10,841 nucleotides of DNA. Source: CAYPUT01 sp046541715. Lineage in GTDB: Bacteria > Spirochaetota > Spirochaetia > DSM-27196 > PWMO01. Shown piece after piece: positions 6,309 to 10,841 of the stretch (positions within the stretch are counted from its first letter, which is position 1; every line of letters begins with the position of its first letter). A model generated the notes under the pieces. The model searched no databases and was not told where the DNA came from. It saw only the letters and a list, made by a program, of their open reading frames with translations. The stretch is from NCBI GenBank assembly GCA_046541715.1, contig JBKHCS010000104.1, forward strand, positions 1 through 10,841, read 5' to 3'. Position numbers and translations under genes: made by a program.

Positions 6309-7594
6309 CTCTTTCTCCGAAAGTAGTCGCGGTGGCTTAACAGCGGGGTTTCGGCGGTGCGACAGGGAATCGTCAGCCCGACCTCGTCGCAGACCACGTC
6401 GGCGACCTTTTCCCCCATCGCCCGGAGGACCGTCGCCTTTCCCCCGATAATGCTGTAGAAACCCCGGGCCCCTTCGTCGGCGTGGGAAACCGCCTCGAAG
6501 TCCCGGCTCAGCCGGCGTCCCGAGGCATCCGCCCCGTTCGAAACCGCCCGGCCGGCGAGGGGGCGTACGGCTGTCCACGCCGCGTGAAACGCCTTACTCG
6601 AAAAGGACGGGACCAGCAGGTCTCCCTGGGAAAGCAACCGGTCGACGTCCTCCTCCGGGGTCGTTACGCTGTCGGCGTCCTCGATTTCCCACTGCGTGGT
6701 GCCCACGATCGAGAGTTGCCGCTGGGGAACGATGATGTCGGCGTCCCCCGGCGGATGGAGGCGGCTTATCACCATGTTGGTCAGTCGTCCCTTGACGGCG
6801 ACGAGGGTTCCCGGCGCCGGTGTAATCGGCAGGTCCATCCCCCCGAGGCCGGCAATCCTCCCCGCCCAGGGGCCTCCGGCGTTAATAACGATATCGGCCC
6901 CGATAAACTCTTCCCCGCCTCCGGATGCGCGCGCCGCAGCCCCGAGGTCCCGAACGCGGACGCCGGCAACGTTCCCGCGGCGGCTGTCTACTGCCACCAC
7001 CTCGGTAAAGGGACGAACGACGGCACCCCCGGGGCTCGAGTAGCCGGCGGGGCCGTGGTCCGCTCCTGTTCCCGACACCGCCGTCGCGAAGAACTGCATC
7101 GGCAGCCGGTAGGCGTCCAGGGTCCCGTCGGGGACGACGACGGCGAAACGGGCTGCGGGGTTTATCTTGGGCTCGTAGCGCAGCGCCTCGTCGATGGAAA
7201 TCCGGCGATTCGAGATGCCGGCGGCGCTGCAGGCGGACTCAAAGGTTTCGGCGAAGGCCTCATCTTCATCGTCGAGAGCAAGAAAGAGACCGTAGTTCAT
7301 CTCGATGGACTCGCCCGCGATGCGCTGAAGGATGCGCACCTCTTCGATGCATTCCCGGGCGATGTCGACGTCCCCGACGGCGTACCGGGCGCCGGAGTGG
7401 AGCTGTCCGTGGTGCCGCCCGGTGGTCCCGGAGGTAAGCTCTCCCCGTTCGAAGAGGGATACGCGAAATCCCCGCTGGATAAGGTCGTGGGTAATCGCCG
7501 CACCGGTGCCGCCGCCGCCGATCACGACGACGTGAATGTCTCCGGCGCGGCGGACCTCAGGGCCCGAGGCCACCGGAGCCCGGGTGTCAGCCAT
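6305..7594 (-). CDS. glpA: GlpA-type FAD-dependent glycerol-3-phosphate dehydrogenase, lacking the C-terminal [2Fe-2S] domain
   Basis: 429 residues. It oxidises sn-glycerol 3-phosphate to dihydroxyacetone phosphate with FAD. Visible signatures are the FAD motif GGGGTG (26-31), the GlpA block TGRHHGQLHSGARYA (58-72), VPDGTLDAYRL (154-164), VINAGGPWA (236-244), PGDADIIVP (282-290), IVGTTQWEI (296-304) and the late SIIGGKATVLRAMGE block (381-394). It aligns well with the flavoprotein part of E. coli GlpA (542 residues) but stops about 100 residues earlier, omitting the BFD-like [2Fe-2S] domain. A low-complexity insert lies near 175-190. The ATG overlaps the glpK stop by 8 bases, with AGGTGG upstream (spacing 7). 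Soluble in sequence; membrane association would need a partner. GlpD-type and related dehydrogenases are alternatives, but the TGRHHGQLHSGARYA block favours GlpA. Confidence 0.85.
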   Translation of the reverse strand: MADTRAPVASGPEVRRAGDIHVVVIGGGGTGAAITHDLIQRGFRVSLFERGELTSGTTGRHHGQLHSGARYAVGDVDIARECIEEVRILQRIAGESIEMNYGLFLALDDEDEAFAETFESACSAAGISNRRISIDEALRYEPKINPAARFAVVVPDGTLDAYRLPMQFFATAVSGTGADHGPAGYSSPGGAVVRPFTEVVAVDSRRGNVAGVRVRDLGAAARASGGGEEFIGADIVINAGGPWAGRIAGLGGMDLPITPAPGTLVAVKGRLTNMVISRLHPPGDADIIVPQRQLSIVGTTQWEIEDADSVTTPEEDVDRLLSQGDLLVPSFSSKAFHAAWTAVRPLAGRAVSNGADASGRRLSRDFEAVSHADEGARGFYSIIGGKATVLRAMGEKVADVVCDEVGLTIPCRTAETPLLSHRDYFRRKR

Positions 7595-9089
7595 CCCCTT
7601 CCCACCTGCTTATTCGGGTTACGGCCTTCTGCCATCCGGCGTAGAGGGTCTCCCGCTGATCTTCCGACATCTGCGGTTCGAACCGGCGGTCGAGCTGCCA
7701 CTTCGAGGCAATCTCCTCCTGGTCCTGCCAGAAGCCCACCGCGAGACCCGCCAAGTAGGCCGCTCCAAGGGCAGTCGTTTCGGCGACCTTCGGCCGCTCG
7801 ACGGGAAGTCCGAGAATATCGGCCTGGAATTGGAGCAGAAAGTTGTTCGCTGCTGCCCCCCCGTCGGCCCGGAGGGTCTTGAGGGGGAGTGCTTCCTGGC
7901 TCCGGACGGCCCGGATGACGTCGCGAGATTGGTAGGCGATGGATTCGAGAGCAGCTCGGACCAGGTGGGCCCGGCCGGCTCCGGCGGTCAGACCGAGGAT
8001 TCCGCCCCGGGCGTAGCTGTCCCAGTGGGGTGCCCCAAGTCCGACGAAAGCGGGGACCATGTATACGCCGTTGGAATCGGGAACCGATTCCGCAAGGGCC
8101 TCGGTTTCCGAGGCGTGGACGATAAGTCCCACCGAATCGCGAAGCCATTGTATCGCCGCTCCGGTAACAAAGATGCTCCCCTCGAGGGCGTAACTCGTCC
8201 CCTCCGGAAGGGCCCAGGCCGGGGTTGTCAAAAGGCGGTGCTTGCTTCGAATAGCGTCGGAGCCGGTGTTGACCAGGACGAAGCAGCCGGTGCCGTAGGT
8301 GTTCTTGATCATCCCGGGGGAGTAACACGCCTGTCCGAAAAGGGCGGCGTGCTGATCCCCGGCGGCTCCTGTTATCGGAACCCGGACATCGGCAAAGAGC
8401 GAAGGGGCGGTCGCCGCCATCTTTCCGGAGGATGGGACGACTTCCGGGAGCACTGAGGCCGGGACGCCGAGGAGATCGAGGAGCTCCTCGTCCCACGTTC
8501 CGGTGTGAATGTTAAACAGCATCGTCCGGGCGGCGTTGGTCACGTCGGTTATGTGCACCCCGCCGTCGGTCAGGTTCCACAGGAGCCATGAGTCGACTGT
8601 GCCGAAGGCGAGCCTTCCTGCATCGGCGAGCTTCCGAGCCTCCGGAACGTTGTCGAGAGCCCACCGGACCTTGGTGCCGCTAAAGTAGGCGTCGATGACC
8701 AGCCCGGTCTTCGAGAAAACCATCTCTTCGTGCCCTTCCGCCTTCAGACGATCGCAGAAATCCGCGGTACGGCGGCATTGCCAGACAATGGCGTTAGCGA
8801 CGGGCTTTCCGGTTTCCCGGTCCCACAGGATCACCGTTTCCCGTTGATTGGTAATGCCGATCGCCGCCAGGTCCCCGGGAGCGATCTTCGCGGCCTTGAG
8901 GGCATCGAAGAGGACCTCACGCTGAGATCCCCAAATATCCATCGGGTCCTGTTCAACCCAGCCCGGCTTCGGGTAGTGTTGACGGAACTCTTTCTGAGCG
9001 ACACCCCGGATACTGTTGTTTCGATCAAAAACGATCGCCCGGGAGCTGGTAGTTCCTTGATCCAACGCGACGATAAGTTTCTCGGCCAT
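7587..9089 (-). CDS. glpK: Glycerol kinase
   Basis: 500 residues, the normal length for GlpK (FGGY family). It phosphorylates glycerol with ATP to sn-glycerol 3-phosphate in the cytoplasm. The N-terminal phosphate loop DQGTTSSR (10-17), ITNQRETVILWDR (79-91), the catalytic Asp in GAAGDQHAALFGQ (D245), YGTGCF (265-270), LEGSIFVTGAAIQWLRD (302-318) and the C-terminal adenine-site block RADGGAAANNFL (407-418) are all intact. The loop before GAAGDQ has no histidine at the place phosphorylated by HPr in Firmicutes enzymes, so that regulation is unlikely. The ATG at 9089 is chosen over an in-frame TTG at 9092 because AAGGAG lies 7 bases upstream of the ATG and only 4 from the TTG. The start overlaps the previous stop by one base and the end overlaps glpA by 8, fitting a translationally coupled glycerol operon. 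Confidence 0.97.
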   Translation of the reverse strand: MAEKLIVALDQGTTSSRAIVFDRNNSIRGVAQKEFRQHYPKPGWVEQDPMDIWGSQREVLFDALKAAKIAPGDLAAIGITNQRETVILWDRETGKPVANAIVWQCRRTADFCDRLKAEGHEEMVFSKTGLVIDAYFSGTKVRWALDNVPEARKLADAGRLAFGTVDSWLLWNLTDGGVHITDVTNAARTMLFNIHTGTWDEELLDLLGVPASVLPEVVPSSGKMAATAPSLFADVRVPITGAAGDQHAALFGQACYSPGMIKNTYGTGCFVLVNTGSDAIRSKHRLLTTPAWALPEGTSYALEGSIFVTGAAIQWLRDSVGLIVHASETEALAESVPDSNGVYMVPAFVGLGAPHWDSYARGGILGLTAGAGRAHLVRAALESIAYQSRDVIRAVRSQEALPLKTLRADGGAAANNFLLQFQADILGLPVERPKVAETTALGAAYLAGLAVGFWQDQEEIASKWQLDRRFEPQMSEDQRETLYAGWQKAVTRISRWEGDG

Positions 9090-9517
9090 CAAAGCTCTCC
9101 TTCAACCTGCCCTTCTGCGGCACGGGGTATGTCCATCGTCGCCACCAGGTCGATGCCTGTTCCGGCGACGTCGGCGGCTACGGTCTTTCCGAGGGAAATG
9201 GGAGCCTCGAGGCGAAGCTCGTAGATGGCGGCCAGAAAGGGAGCGATGCGATCGACGGGAACGGAACCGGCGCTGCGAACCGGAAGCCGCCCGGTGGCGC
9301 CTCCGGAGACTGCGGCGGTCGCGGTGACAACCCGCCGGGGATCATTGAACTCCTCCACAGCGTAGGCGACGCCCCGCTTGCACCGGTTGCCGGTAACCTT
9401 CAGCTCGCCGTCGGGTTGTCTTTCCACGGTCATCTGACACCCGATCGGGCAGACGATACAGGTGAGCTCCTTGTCTTCGCTCCGAAGTCGTATCAGCTTT
9501 TGGTTCTCTTTGATCAC
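9089..9517 (-). CDS. DUF1667 cysteine-motif protein of the glycerol operon
   Basis: 142 residues. The N-terminus carries CIVCPIGC (C20, C23, C27) and GNRCKRG (C46), the four-cysteine pattern of the DUF1667 family, which probably binds a metal or iron-sulfur cluster. LPVRSAGSVPVDRI (about 79-92) and a GTGIDLVATMDI block near the C-terminus also match the family, which usually spans about 115-125 residues; the excess is mostly a charged tail. Members sit beside glpK, glpA and an FAD/NAD oxidoreductase in Thermotoga and clostridia, as here, and the inferred role is an electron-transfer subunit for the oxidoreductase. The start is a GTG with AAGGGA upstream (spacing 7). It follows the oxidoreductase by 40 bases. 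No characterised biochemical function is known to me. Confidence 0.9.
   Translation of the reverse strand: MIKENQKLIRLRSEDKELTCIVCPIGCQMTVERQPDGELKVTGNRCKRGVAYAVEEFNDPRRVVTATAAVSGGATGRLPVRSAGSVPVDRIAPFLAAIYELRLEAPISLGKTVAADVAGTGIDLVATMDIPRAAEGQVEGEL
9097..9102 (-). promoter_or_regulatory. Ribosome binding site of glpK
   Basis: AAGGAG lies 7 bases before the ATG at 9089, within the last codons of the DUF1667 gene. It decides the glpK start in favour of ATG over the TTG at 9092. Its position inside the upstream coding sequence supports coupled translation. Confidence 0.75.
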
Positions 9518-9557
9518 ACCGCTGTCCCTTCTGACCGGCCTTCCTACCCCGGGGACG

Positions 9558-10841
9558 CTACACCAGCGCCACTTCTACCCGCACTCCGTTCTTCGTATCC
9601 CGGATAAGCTCTTCCGCCTCGGCTCCCGGGAGCTCGATACTAATCATCTCCGACGGTTGCACGTGATGTTGTTTCAACTGCTTCCAGACTTTGCCGGCGA
9701 CACGCACCCGGACCACGGCTCCGACCTTGGCAATAAGGCTCCGGAGATAGAGCCGGTTCTCGCCGTCGAGTCGAATTTTCCCGGGAGCGACGTACCGGAC
9801 GTTGCTCCCGGCGACCACCGGGAGCTCCCTGGGTTCCGGTTCTCCCTTCAGGTAGGCGGCTGCGGCCTTTCCCGCCCGGGAGGATTCCTCGGCGACAAAG
9901 TCAACCAGGTCGTGAATGTGAAGGACGTTTCCCGCCGCAAAGACACCGGGAATGTTGGTCATCAACCGGGAGTCGACGACCGGCCCCTGGGTCTGATGAT
10001 CGAGGGTAACACCGATCTCCCGGGAAAGCTCGTTCTCCGGAATCAGTCCGACGGAGAGGAGTAAGGTGTCGCACTCCAGGTCGAAGCCGGCGTCGCTCCG
10101 GGGCACGCCGTTCTCGAGGGGTGCGACGGTCACTCCCGAAACCCGGTCGGCGCCGTGAATTTCGGTAACGACGTGACCGAGGTAGAGGGGGATCCCAAAG
10201 TCATCGAGGCATTGGACGATGTTCCGGTTGATCCCGGACGGCACCGGCTGGATCTCGATGACGGCCTCCACCTCGGCGCCGACGAACTTCATCCGCCTGG
10301 CCATTATCAGTCCGATGTCGCCGGATCCGATAATGACGACCCGGCGCCCGGGGACGTAGCCGTTTATGTTCACCAGTCGCTGGGCAGCCCCCGCGGTAAA
10401 GATGCCCGCCGGCCGTGTCCCGGGAATGCGAATGCTTCCCCGGTTTCGCTCTCGGCTTCCCATGGCAAGGATCATTGCCCTGCCGTGGATTCGCTCGAGA
10501 CCCCGCTCTTCGGAAAGCGCCCGAAGGTCGAAGCCGCCGTTCTCCCGGGCAACGCCGAGGGCCGTCGTGCCGCCGAGAAAGCAGACACCGGTACCGTGGA
10601 GATCCGAGACGTAGCGCTCGGCGTATTCGGGGCCCGTCAGCTCCTCGCCGAACTCATGGATCCCGAAGCCGTTGTGGATACATTGCCGCAAGACTCCCCC
10701 GGGACGCTCCTCTCGGTCGACGATGATCGCCTCGAGGCCCTGGGCCGCCACCTCCTTCGCCGCGGCCATCCCGGCGGCCCCGCCCCCGACGATCAGGACG
10801 TCGGTCCGGCGGCTTCGAATGCCGGACCCCGGGGCCGGATT
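9558..10841 (-). CDS. NAD(P)/FAD-dependent oxidoreductase of the glycerol operon (5' end outside window)
   Basis: 427 codons are present and the frame is still open at base 10841. It is a two-dinucleotide-binding flavoprotein: the FAD motif DVLIVGGGAAGMAAAKE, the conserved RPGGVLRQCIHNGFG after it, the NAD(P) motif VVIIGSGDIGLIMARRM, and the C-terminal FAD block TNIPGVFAAGNVLHIHDLVDFVAEE. The CIHNGFG stretch and the HDLVDFV tail are characteristic of the oxidoreductase that sits with glpA and DUF1667 in Thermotoga and clostridia. It may move electrons between the dehydrogenase and NAD(P); direction is unknown. No usual start codon occurs in the 13 codons upstream of the FAD motif, which read as a Pro/Gly/Arg-rich stretch. 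The stop is TAG. It is probably the first visible gene of the glycerol operon. Confidence 0.9.
   Translation of the reverse strand, partial: NPAPGSGIRSRRTDVLIVGGGAAGMAAAKEVAAQGLEAIIVDREERPGGVLRQCIHNGFGIHEFGEELTGPEYAERYVSDLHGTGVCFLGGTTALGVARENGGFDLRALSEERGLERIHGRAMILAMGSRERNRGSIRIPGTRPAGIFTAGAAQRLVNINGYVPGRRVVIIGSGDIGLIMARRMKFVGAEVEAVIEIQPVPSGINRNIVQCLDDFGIPLYLGHVVTEIHGADRVSGVTVAPLENGVPRSDAGFDLECDTLLLSVGLIPENELSREIGVTLDHQTQGPVVDSRLMTNIPGVFAAGNVLHIHDLVDFVAEESSRAGKAAAAYLKGEPEPRELPVVAGSNVRYVAPGKIRLDGENRLYLRSLIAKVGAVVRVRVAGKVWKQLKQHHVQPSEMISIELPGAEAEELIRDTKNGVRVEVALV

Noticed and set aside
6309..6578. Longer 5' start for the SdhB-like gene
   Set aside because: The extra residues are the out-of-frame reading of the end of glpA; the ATG at 6308 has a ribosome site and ATGA overlap.
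6482..7882. A 466-codon open frame on the plus strand
   Set aside because: It runs antisense to glpA and glpK, both strongly supported, and its translation is Gly/Arg/Pro-rich without any domain. It reflects high GC content.
1..10841. Mobile element, CRISPR array, tRNA or phage content
   Set aside because: No regularly spaced direct repeats, transposase motifs, inverted terminal repeats or cloverleaf sequence were seen; the window is almost wholly coding on one strand.

Overview
The window is a densely packed, high-GC bacterial segment in which every recognisable gene lies on the minus strand, so the reading order runs from base 10841 down to base 1. Nine complete genes and one fragment at each edge are present. 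Gaps between genes are at most about 49 bases and several neighbours overlap by 1 to 8 bases, which suggests one long transcript or two abutting operons. No RNA gene, insertion sequence, CRISPR array or phage gene is visible. The gene content (glpK, a GlpA-type dehydrogenase, an NAD/FAD oxidoreductase and a DUF1667 protein) is typical of anaerobic or fermentative bacteria such as Spirochaetota, Thermotogota and clostridia. High GC together with the envelope genes makes a spirochaete my best guess, but this is inference only.

Region 1 (10841 to 5616) is a glycerol catabolism module: NAD/FAD oxidoreductase (5' end cut), DUF1667 cysteine protein, glycerol kinase GlpK, a GlpA-type glycerol-3-phosphate dehydrogenase without the usual C-terminal [2Fe-2S] domain, and a protein with the complete three-cluster cysteine set of SdhB/FrdB. 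Glycerol would be phosphorylated by GlpK and oxidised to dihydroxyacetone phosphate by GlpA. The oxidoreductase, DUF1667 protein and SdhB-like protein are candidates for carrying the electrons onward. GlpA joined to an SdhB-type protein, with no GlpB or GlpC in the window, is the most interesting combination here.

Region 2 (5566 to 2108) holds three consecutive glycosyltransferases: an exostosin/group-1-like enzyme followed by two GT4 (GT-B fold) enzymes. They probably build a cell-surface glycan or glycolipid. The first has a GTG start whose Shine-Dalgarno sequence lies inside a short perfect hairpin, at the junction with the glycerol module.

Region 3 (2097 to 1) encodes a CPBP-family membrane protein that has lost most of its catalytic motif residues, a condensation-superfamily acyltransferase resembling alcohol acetyltransferases, and the start of a zinc-ribbon protein cut by the window edge. 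The membrane protein and the acyltransferase share one reading frame, separated only by an in-frame TAG and three codons. Together with the glycosyltransferases they may modify an envelope lipid or glycan, but no substrate can be read from the sequence.
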